From assembly GCA_965658765.1 (NCBI GenBank), contig CBFHTO010000045.1, positions 1 to 29,067 on the forward strand: 29,067 nucleotides of DNA, read 5' to 3'. This DNA is from Glaciecola sp965658765 (GTDB lineage Bacteria > Pseudomonadota > Gammaproteobacteria > Enterobacterales > Alteromonadaceae). Made by a program: the position numbers and the translations under genes. Below are positions 16,601 through 22,641 of this stretch, piece by piece. Position 1 is the stretch's first letter; the number at the start of each line of letters is the position of its first letter. The notes under the pieces are model-generated. The model saw nothing but the letters and a program-made list of their open reading frames with translations. It made no database searches and was not told the DNA's origin.

Positions 16601-17019
16601 TCGCAATGAATGAGAAACTCAAACTATTGGGTAACGCTTTTGATCACACTAGGGATTGGGTGTTAATTTTTGATGAGAATAGGCGTTTAATCGAATCGAA
16701 TGAGGCGTTTAAAGTGGCATTTAGAGTAAGCCGGACAGATCTTGAGACAAAGCGTTATGCACACCTTGAAAAAGAACACGAACAGGCGCTTAGTATGCTG
16801 TTATCCAAGCTTTCAAGTCTGAATGCGGGCGACAGATGGCGCAGCGAATTTACTATTTCACTCTACGGGAAAACCATGACCGTTTTGACCGATATTAATG
16901 CGGTCTCGCAAAAAGATGATAATAAAACCATTGATTTCTATCTGATTGTAGCGACAGATATCAGTGAGCAAATAGACCTCCAACAAAGACTCAAAAATGT
17001 AATAACGGAAACCAATTAG
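13645..17019 (+). CDS. Periplasmic propeller sensor with PAS domains and no output domain
   Basis: This 1124-residue protein starts at GTG, overlapping the dld end by 14 bases. A signal segment (about 9-31) leads to a large periplasmic region of two-component-regulator propeller repeats (about 50-720; for example GLSQDSINDIHIDDDGFVWI and NNIWFSSHNGIHSL). A Y_Y_Y-type domain follows (about 750-825). One membrane helix (about 831-852) leads to two cytoplasmic PAS domains (about 865-985 and 990-1110), each ending in a PAC-like ISEQ segment. In this family a histidine kinase or GGDEF domain normally follows. Here the stop comes right after the second PAS, and no such domain is encoded in any frame before the next gene. 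A terminator overlaps the stop codon, so this seems to be the true end. Its coupling to dld suggests a role in D-lactate or carbon sensing (inference). Confidence 0.88.
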   Translation: MSCLKPLKLKISFTIASLCVALFYIVTLPVWASENTEIFPTMVFSDIYENKPNAPYQAILKSPRLSYLDTSKGLSQDSINDIHIDDDGFVWIANDEGLDRFDGSKILSIAGKNNELQTVAIYKILELDSGHFLLSTSNQGVLLFDRFTQELTPIIQEPFLNNDTWFQSATDLVSINNSKVLIALYEKVLELDLATLQYQERFSLSKQQIEAGSSIRSVYYHSGTLLIGYTDGLSALDAKGNMIKEVLPVDWQGAAKNVKTMKTLGKDYLYVGTVEGLNRVDLESLNLQLEQIVTKERNSIDLEKVDTKRNIWDIAELNDKYAYVGTDIGVFILDLESKKMQLVFEPRKNFEVMSEQSVLSLALTKEGKLWFGTKSSGAMYWSPSSLIIKNVYNSVFKNKNQRLSHNVVWSAIELNQSTLIIGTDNGLNKYDRISESVEQFLVGSKKKQDYSDSYIDRIIKYSDTKLWLLTGAGIRFFDLNMGEVIPPPLAKQASLDALNTPSYSIFLDKNNRLWSLGDAEINIIDLVNDEVNVLIPKNVALNITNTFEFIEFDEYSNQILLAASGELWGVNIDTFEFKLIHSIKSEINHLDIYPSAWLRINEEEIWVSYPSHGLFRISGNRSEKYSKSRGLTTNLIYSLLSDKNNNIWFSSHNGIHSLNPTTLSLNSYSYHHGFSSTEFNEGVGAQLINGEFLYGSNLGFSIFDPIALNRAFGSAQAQPSFTEVSIGNRKLSLPLVKLDNFDINLKSDDVGITFQYAHVGRIESGIRRFQYSISSDGETVNYPAVSSNKITFASLPPGKHTVELRSNSAPQNLGPATINITVEPPWFLSQRAYLSYSILCILLCVVLFLYGRKGLRESSESNQVDKQYLSRIMFALQANRSGIWEFDGQQRMFRGKRLVEDSLNQQKDEIMSLNDFFAIIHPTDKINYLKKWHSFIGGNVDEFDISYRVFDIQGKKHWYRDTAAAVERNGKNIFVRGVYTNISEQVAMNEKLKLLGNAFDHTRDWVLIFDENRRLIESNEAFKVAFRVSRTDLETKRYAHLEKEHEQALSMLLSKLSSLNAGDRWRSEFTISLYGKTMTVLTDINAVSQKDDNKTIDFYLIVATDISEQIDLQQRLKNVITETN

Positions 17020-17040
17020 TTTCTGTTATTACTCTTTCCT
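16999..17040 (+). terminator. Terminator overlapping the sensor's stop codon
   Basis: GTAATAACGGAAAC (16999-17012) pairs with GTTTCTGTTATTAC (17019-17032) over 14 positions, with one G-T pair and a 6-base loop. TCTTTCCT follows. The stop codon TAG (17017-17019) is at the end of the loop. The T-run is interrupted, so efficiency is uncertain, but the stem is long and exact. Confidence 0.7.
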
Positions 17041-17182
17041 CAATTAAAACAAAGCAACCAACATTGATTCATCGACTTTGACTGATAATTGCAATGTAAA
17101 AAAACAGTTAACGCATGTGAGCATTTCTATACTATTATACGTAAGTTAAAACTATGTAAAAAAAAAGATCCGAGGTTTCATT

Positions 17183-18859
17183 ATGCCCTTAGACACGACA
17201 GCGGTTGATAATAATATTATGGTTACATCCCCATTAGAAATGGTTTACAGAAGAGAAGCTGAGCATTCTGATCAGCTATACATGATCCAACCCATTAACG
17301 GTAAGAATAAGACATTCACTTGGGGGGATACCGTAGCTCAAGCAAGAAAAGTAGCTGCGCGTTTACAAAGTTTTGAGTATCCAAAGGGTACTAATATAGC
17401 CATATTGGGCAAGAATACTGCTGAATGGTTGATTGCAGACCTAGGTATTATGATGGCAGGCTTTGTGTCTGTTCCAATATTCTCAACGGCGGGTAAAGAT
17501 ACGATCGAATATGTATTAGATCACGCTAATGTACCTTTAATGTTTGTGGGTAAGCTAGATAGCGACGAGGCTTTCAAGTCAGTTGATAAATCGAAACTAA
17601 ATACTGTAGGTTTCCCATACGATGGGATTGAATCAAAAGTATCCTGGGACGACTTTTTGGATATTGAGCCTTTACAAGGGCAACCAATGCCAAACATGAA
17701 TGATATAATGACGATTATTTATACCTCTGGTAGTACTGGTCAGCCAAAAGGCGTAGTGCATACCTATCAAAGCATTAGTTGGGCTGCAGAGCACAGTTTA
17801 AATGCACTAGATGTAAATGATAAAGACCGTTGTATGAGCTACTTGCCGCTCGCACATATTACAGAAAGGGTCTTAATAGAGCTAGCAAGCTTCTACTCTG
17901 GCATGACTCTGCATTTTGTGGAGTCACTTGATACCTTTGCGAGAGACGTCAAGTCGTGCCAACCAACCTTATTTATTTCTGTCCCTCGTTTGTGGACAAA
18001 GTTTCAGATGGGTGTGCTCGCTAAAGTACCTCAGAAAAAATTAAATTTACTCCTCAAAATCCCGTTTGTAGGTAATAAAGTAGCAGCTAAAATTCGCGAT
18101 GAAATGGGACTTGGATCAGCTCGTGTATGGGCTTCAGGCTCAGCGCCACTCGCGCCAGCAACTATAAAGTGGTTTGCAAAAATCGGCATTGATATATCTG
18201 AGGGTTGGGGTATGACTGAAAACTCTGCTTATGGCACGAGCAGTGTACCATTCAGAGCCGATAAAATAGGCAGTATAGGTAAAGCATATGACGGCGTGGA
18301 TATCCGGATAGCAAGCGATGGAGAAATCCAAGTTAAATCTCCATGTAACATGGTCGGTTATTATAAAGATCAAGAGAAAACCTCTGGCGTGTTTACTAAT
18401 GACGGTTATTTACGAACCGGTGATAAAGGTCGCATGGACGAAGATGGATATGTCTTTATCACTGGGCGCTTGAAAGATATTTTCAAAACTGAAAAAGGTA
18501 AATACGTCACTCCAGCGCCAATCGAGGCAAAAATAATGGAGAATTCCTTAGTTGAACAAGTATGTGTAACAGGCACGAATTTGCCTCAACCAATCGCTCT
18601 ACTAGTGCTTTCTGAAGAAGCGAGAGGCTCTACTAAGGAGTCTGTGACGGAGACTCTTACACAAACCTTGCACTCAGTAAATGCTAATTTGGAGAGCCAT
18701 CAAAAGCTTGACAGAATGGTCGTATTTAATAGCGAGTGGTCGATTGAAAACGACCTTCTTACTCCTACACTGAAGGTAAAAAGGCACGTCATTGAAGAGA
18801 AATTTAAAGACGTGATTCTTAAAAGTTACAATGACGAGGTCGTTTGGACGAATCAATAA
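17183..18859 (+). CDS. Acyl-CoA synthetase (AMP-forming), long-chain type
   Basis: This adenylate-forming enzyme of 558 residues activates a carboxylic acid with ATP and then CoA. The phosphate loop YTSGSTGQPKG is at 180-190. GWGMTEN lies near 340, and the hinge RTGDKGRMDEDGYVFITGRLKDI near 412-436. FKTEKGKYVTPAPIE then holds the lysine region typical of long-chain fatty acyl-CoA synthetases. The start ATG has GAGG 7 bases upstream. The gene stands alone between two terminators (one ending near 17040, one at 18886-18918), so it is a single transcription unit. The substrate is most likely a medium- or long-chain fatty acid, but acyl chain length cannot be read from the sequence. No clear FadR or PsrA operator is seen upstream. 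Confidence 0.93.
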   Translation: MPLDTTAVDNNIMVTSPLEMVYRREAEHSDQLYMIQPINGKNKTFTWGDTVAQARKVAARLQSFEYPKGTNIAILGKNTAEWLIADLGIMMAGFVSVPIFSTAGKDTIEYVLDHANVPLMFVGKLDSDEAFKSVDKSKLNTVGFPYDGIESKVSWDDFLDIEPLQGQPMPNMNDIMTIIYTSGSTGQPKGVVHTYQSISWAAEHSLNALDVNDKDRCMSYLPLAHITERVLIELASFYSGMTLHFVESLDTFARDVKSCQPTLFISVPRLWTKFQMGVLAKVPQKKLNLLLKIPFVGNKVAAKIRDEMGLGSARVWASGSAPLAPATIKWFAKIGIDISEGWGMTENSAYGTSSVPFRADKIGSIGKAYDGVDIRIASDGEIQVKSPCNMVGYYKDQEKTSGVFTNDGYLRTGDKGRMDEDGYVFITGRLKDIFKTEKGKYVTPAPIEAKIMENSLVEQVCVTGTNLPQPIALLVLSEEARGSTKESVTETLTQTLHSVNANLESHQKLDRMVVFNSEWSIENDLLTPTLKVKRHVIEEKFKDVILKSYNDEVVWTNQ

Positions 18860-18885
18860 AGTTGCGTCAATAACAAAGATAGAGG

Positions 18886-18918
18886 CGCTGCTTGCTTTTT
18901 GGTGAGCAGCGTTTTTTT
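18886..18918 (+). terminator. Strong rho-independent terminator
   Basis: CGCTGCTTGC (18886-18895) pairs with GTGAGCAGCG (18902-18911) over 10 positions including two wobbles. The loop has six bases, and seven T follow directly. It ends the acyl-CoA synthetase transcript 27 bases after the stop codon. Confidence 0.93.
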
Positions 18919-19072
18919 ATCAATATTTATCTTAATAATTATTTATTAAGGCATTCGTCCAAAGGTTCGCCAGTGCCAAAATTATTAAAAACATTTCGAT
19001 ACTCGCACGTAGTGTGATCTTCGAATATCAATAAAAAGTACAAAATTGCAAATATAAATAAGGTTACTTGTA

Positions 19073-20209
19073 ATGAAAAATCGTATCGTTTCCTTGGCGT
19101 TTATCCTCTCTAGCTCTACCTCATGCGCGCTTGCTCAAATGAAACCACCTCCTTTAGAGGCTAATCAAAGTGACTTAAAATATGAGTTAAAAAAAGTCGT
19201 CGATGACGTAAGTGTGCCGTGGTCGATGCTGTGGTTAAATTCGTCTGACATGCTGATTACTGATCGCGAGGGCCACCTTCGTATGGTGAGAGACGGAAAA
19301 CTGCTTAGCAAAAGAATAAGCAACGTACCTAAGGTTGATGCGCGAAACCAGGGCGGGCTACTTGATTTAGAAAAACACCCTGATTATGAAACAACGGGGT
19401 GGATATATATTAGTTATTCTGGTTTTGAAGGGGAGGGGCAAGGCAGTAACACTTCTTTAATCAGAGCTAAATTAGATAAGAAACAAATGGCGCTCACTGA
19501 TATTGAGCTACTTTTTGAAGCAAGTCCGAATACATCAAATTCGAGACATTACGGCAGTAGGATAGAATTTGATAAAGAGGGGCATTTATTTCTTAGTGTA
19601 GGTGATCGGGGAGAAAGGGATAGATTTCCACAAGACTTAGGTGCAGATGCGGGTAAAATTCATCGTTTAAATGCGGATGGCTCTATTCCTAGTGATAACC
19701 CATTCGTTAGTAAATCAGGCGTGAAACAGAGTATATATTCTTATGGGCATCGCAATCCGCAAGGCATGGCCATGCATCCTGAGACCGGAGATATCTGGGC
19801 TCACGAACATGGTCCGCGTGGGGGAGACGAAATAAACTTACTCAATGCCGGTACAAACTATGGTTGGCCAGTAATTTCCTATGGAATTAATTACAACGGA
19901 ACTGCTTTTACAGATGAGACAAGTAAAGAAGGCATGGCGCAACCAAAATGGCAATGGACGCCTTCGATTGCACCATCTGCTATGGTTTTTGTCAGTAGTG
20001 AAAAGTACCCTGAATGGCAAAACAATATGTTGGTAGGTTCACTAAAGTTCTCACAGCTCGTCTTGGTCGAACTAGATGATAACAAAGTTGTAGGTCATTC
20101 AAGTCTTTTTGAAGGTATCGGTCGAGTAAGGAGTTTAAGTATTAGTCCTGATGGATATTTATTCGTTGGGGTAGATGGACAAGGGATATTTAAAGTAGAA
20201 CCCAAATAA
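19073..20209 (+). CDS. PQQ-type soluble aldose/sorbosone dehydrogenase
   Basis: This 378-residue protein starts with a signal peptide (about 1-21, ending ALA). It is followed by a six-blade propeller of the glucose/sorbosone dehydrogenase family, as in E. coli YliI/Asd. Matching signatures are SRHYGSRIEFD, GDRGERDRFPQ, GKIHRLNADGSIP, YSYGHRNPQGMAMHP and WAHEHGPRGGDEINL, followed by NYGWPVISYG. Family members bind PQQ and oxidise sugar aldehydes in the periplasm with transfer to quinone or carrier acceptors. AAGG is 9 bases before the ATG. No PQQ synthesis genes are in the window, so cofactor supply cannot be judged. It converges with the regulator gene downstream, only 5 bases away. Confidence 0.92.
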   Translation: MKNRIVSLAFILSSSTSCALAQMKPPPLEANQSDLKYELKKVVDDVSVPWSMLWLNSSDMLITDREGHLRMVRDGKLLSKRISNVPKVDARNQGGLLDLEKHPDYETTGWIYISYSGFEGEGQGSNTSLIRAKLDKKQMALTDIELLFEASPNTSNSRHYGSRIEFDKEGHLFLSVGDRGERDRFPQDLGADAGKIHRLNADGSIPSDNPFVSKSGVKQSIYSYGHRNPQGMAMHPETGDIWAHEHGPRGGDEINLLNAGTNYGWPVISYGINYNGTAFTDETSKEGMAQPKWQWTPSIAPSAMVFVSSEKYPEWQNNMLVGSLKFSQLVLVELDDNKVVGHSSLFEGIGRVRSLSISPDGYLFVGVDGQGIFKVEPK

Positions 20210-20214
20210 AAAAC

Positions 20215-21420
20215 TTAAACATATTTCTCGAAAATGGCACTTACCATTTTTTTGTTGATAGGTTTTACGACGTAACCTTTGGCGCCATTTTTGAGAGCTT
20301 CTGAAATAAGTTCTTTGTTTTTTGCTCCAGTCATCATCATGATGGGGGTCTTGAAATTCAAGTGCCCCTCGTTTTGTGTTTGAGCCACAATGTAGATGCC
20401 ATTCGTGTCTGGAAGAATGATATCCATAAGAATTAAGTCATATTTTACCGAGCACATACTTGCAAGAGCATTGCGACCAGAAGCCGCAATATCAACATCT
20501 GATTTAAAGCTTTTTAAGAGCTTAGTGTTTAAGTGGCGACTCACTATGTCTTCTTCCACCAATAGTATTTTGATTTTCTTTTTATCAGTGTTGGGTAAAT
20601 TGTTTATGTCTACATCTTGCTGATAGAGTCTATTAAATACCATCGGTTTTTCATCACTTTTTGCTTCGGTACTAGGTTCTTCCTTTTGTTTTGGTGGTGT
20701 TATATTGATGCCTTTATCTAACAATGAGAGTGTTTTCTGTTGGAGTTCTAAAAGCCTAGGTCTTATTTGATCAGATTTAATTTGGTTGAGAGTTTCTTGT
20801 AAGCGTTCTAGGTCTAACTCAACGCTTTGGTTTTTTTGAATTTGTGTATTAGCGTTATCTAAGCAGTTTTCTATTTCCTTCACTGAATCTGAAAATGCGG
20901 TTTCCAACTGATTTTTGTCATCAACTAGTTTACTCAATAAGTGAGAGAAATCTGAGCTAAGATGACTGCTTAATAAGTTACTTAATTTATTTGTTCTCAT
21001 AGACGGTAGTGCAATGCCTAATTCATAAAGTAAGTGTTCAACAATTAAGATGATTCGATTGGCCTCATATAATGGTCTTGCAACTAGATAGTCATCAATA
21101 ATATTACATTTGTGAGCTTCAAAAGCGTCTGGTTCAAATTTAAGAGGAATCAAAGCAACGACTTTGTTTTCGCAAATTTCATAATCTTTGACAGCATCAA
21201 GAGGACGATAAAAATTGATTAAGCTTTCCTCAAGACTATCACCTGTCATTAAGAAAACTGTAGGGGTATTTTTATCGATAAGGTGACGGCACAAATCTTT
21301 CAGTGTCTTGACCGCAGTGCAATTTTTAAAGTACCTTCTCAATTTTTCATAAACGATTTTATCGTTCTCAGTGTTAGTAACGAAAAGCACTATTTTGTAA
21401 GGTAACTCATTTAAATGCAT
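20215..21420 (-). CDS. Two-receiver regulator: pseudo-receiver, coiled coil, receiver
   Basis: This 401-residue protein has three parts. Residues ~8-135 have the strand order of a receiver domain (KIVLFV, TVFLMTG, KVVALIP, IDDYLVARP) but no aspartate at the expected phosphorylation position and Arg in place of the conserved Lys, so it looks like a pseudo-receiver. Residues ~145-240 are a long helical, Glu/Gln/Leu-rich segment, probably coiled coil. After a Lys/Glu/Pro-rich linker, residues ~283-401 form a complete receiver with E290/D291, D333 (LILMDIILPD), T364 and K386. There is no DNA-binding or enzymatic output, so it probably acts through protein contacts. No kinase is adjacent. Confidence 0.88.
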   Translation of the reverse strand: MHLNELPYKIVLFVTNTENDKIVYEKLRRYFKNCTAVKTLKDLCRHLIDKNTPTVFLMTGDSLEESLINFYRPLDAVKDYEICENKVVALIPLKFEPDAFEAHKCNIIDDYLVARPLYEANRIILIVEHLLYELGIALPSMRTNKLSNLLSSHLSSDFSHLLSKLVDDKNQLETAFSDSVKEIENCLDNANTQIQKNQSVELDLERLQETLNQIKSDQIRPRLLELQQKTLSLLDKGINITPPKQKEEPSTEAKSDEKPMVFNRLYQQDVDINNLPNTDKKKIKILLVEEDIVSRHLNTKLLKSFKSDVDIAASGRNALASMCSVKYDLILMDIILPDTNGIYIVAQTQNEGHLNFKTPIMMMTGAKNKELISEALKNGAKGYVVKPINKKMVSAIFEKYV

Positions 21421-21778
21421 GGTTTTTCCAAAGTTGCTACTTAGCTTTATATCGACCTAAAACTTTAGTTGTTAAGTAGTAATTATACCTTTCGTGTTTT
21501 TTTATAAAGCAATTTTTATATCATCGTATTCGAAAACGATTGCCGCGTAGCCAATATGAATTATTCAATAACAAAGGTTTTTTGATAGTGTAAGTTTTGT
21601 GTGCAAGTAAAAACAAAGATGCACTTAATTAGTACATATTTGACGATAAATTACTTCTATCAAAATTATAGTCTATATTAAGACTTTGTGCGGATTATAT
21701 AAAAAATTAATAAAAACAATGTTTTAAATTATTTATTAAGTGCTTTTAAGCGAATTTATACATATCTATACTAGAAAG

Positions 21779-21894
21779 GCACGCGCTTTGCTTATACTTT
21801 AGTGTTGTGTGTGCTTTGCCGCCAGTTAGCATTTGTTGACTGGTGGCGAAGATTTTACGGCTCTATCAAACGTCCTCCGATAGAGTCGTTTTTT
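21779..21894 (+). ncRNA. Candidate trans-acting small RNA with UCCUCC loop
   Basis: Two strong hairpins lie in a gene-free region. The first pairs 21815-21826 with 21839-21850 (12 bp, two wobbles, 12-base loop). The second pairs CGGCTCTATC (21858-21867) with GATAGAGTCG (21879-21888) (10 bp, one wobble). It is followed by six T and ATTT, a textbook terminator. Its 11-base loop, AAACGTCCTCC, exposes UCCUCC (21873-21878), complementary to Shine-Dalgarno GGAGGA. This suggests base-pairing with ribosome sites of target mRNAs, probably with Hfq (inference). The 5' end is uncertain: TATACT at 21767-21772 would give a start near 21779, and the one at 21793-21798 a start near 21805. Both have weak -35 matches. 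I recognise no known family. Confidence 0.65.
21858..21894 (+). terminator. Terminator of the small-RNA candidate
   Basis: A 10-bp stem with one G-T pair and an 11-base loop is followed by TTTTTT. On the opposite strand no T-run follows the stem, so the direction is plus. No protein gene lies within 1.6 kb upstream on this strand, so it must end an RNA that starts in the gap or reads through from the sugar dehydrogenase gene. Confidence 0.88.
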
Positions 21895-22126
21895 ATTTAA
21901 AGTCTGCTCAATTAATTGATTATTTTCGTCACTTGTAATGCATAGTAGTGAATAATACTGATGAGAAAGTCACCTCTGCCTGTAATGAATACATTATTAC
22001 TATTGTTATTTAAGGTGTGCACATTATTGGGAGTAAATATTGGTAGAAAGTTTTGACAATCAAGGTATATAAAAATTTGAAGAGCTGGTTATTCTGCAAG
22101 TGTATATAGGTTCAGCGGCTAAGGAG

Positions 22127-22513
22127 TTACACCTTTGGATAGTATTCTGCTGGAGTAAAGGTTAAAATATGATGTGTGCGTTTAAGGTTATTATCAAAAT
22201 TAATTACTTTGATCGCTTTTGAAATTACTACTTGATTTTGATGAGTATGCAGAAACTCACTCGCATCGATGTAGTGATTATGAGAATTAATGCAACCAAA
22301 CTTATTAATCGCGACATAGTCTACCCATCCTAAAACGGTTCCGGGAAATACCGTTCGACCAACCATGCTCGATATATCTTCGCAAATTGTTACTTCAGCA
22401 CCAAAAATTGGTTTGTCTCCCAAAGCTATGTCGGTATTTTCGTCTAATACCAGCTTTAAGAGTTTTTTAGCTCTTGGTCTGTAGTCTAAAACGTTATTGT
22501 CGAAATGAGACAT
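22127..22513 (-). CDS. Small soluble protein, function unknown
   Basis: This 128-residue protein lacks a signal peptide or membrane segment. It has a basic N-terminal part (RPRAKKLLKLVL) followed by alternating strand-like stretches. A His-rich middle (NSHNHYIDASEFLHTHQNQ) resembles a short metal-site spacing but matches no motif I know. The C-terminal half looks like a small beta domain. The Shine-Dalgarno sequence is weak. It is transcribed divergently from the secreted metalloprotease gene, with a 128-base shared upstream region. I do not recognise the family. Confidence 0.6.
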   Translation of the reverse strand: MSHFDNNVLDYRPRAKKLLKLVLDENTDIALGDKPIFGAEVTICEDISSMVGRTVFPGTVLGWVDYVAINKFGCINSHNHYIDASEFLHTHQNQVVISKAIKVINFDNNLKRTHHILTFTPAEYYPKV

Positions 22514-22641
22514 TAATTCGTATGATCCATGTAAACAAGCTCAACATAAAGATTTTTTATGTGAAGATTTAAGCGTACTATACCTTAGGCGTATACGGCT
22601 GCCCTGACACAGATCAATAAAAGAAAACAAAGGATATTATT

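Larger units (their letters stand above)
21421..22126. other. 706-base gap holding a small-RNA candidate
   Basis: No coding frame is supported on either strand. Bases 21421-21765 are very AT-rich and lead to two TATACT elements (21767-21772 and 21793-21798). These are followed by the two-hairpin small RNA described separately. Bases 21900-22126 lie beyond its terminator and up to the end of the minus-strand gene at 22127; nothing distinct is seen there. Confidence 0.7.

Noticed and set aside
17020..17182. Frameshift hiding a lost kinase or GGDEF domain after the propeller sensor
   Set aside because: No frame in this stretch encodes such motifs, and a terminator stem overlaps the stop codon.
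17041..17182. FadR or PsrA operator upstream of the acyl-CoA synthetase
   Set aside because: No sequence close to either consensus was found; a -10-like TATACT/TACTAT exists but without a convincing -35.
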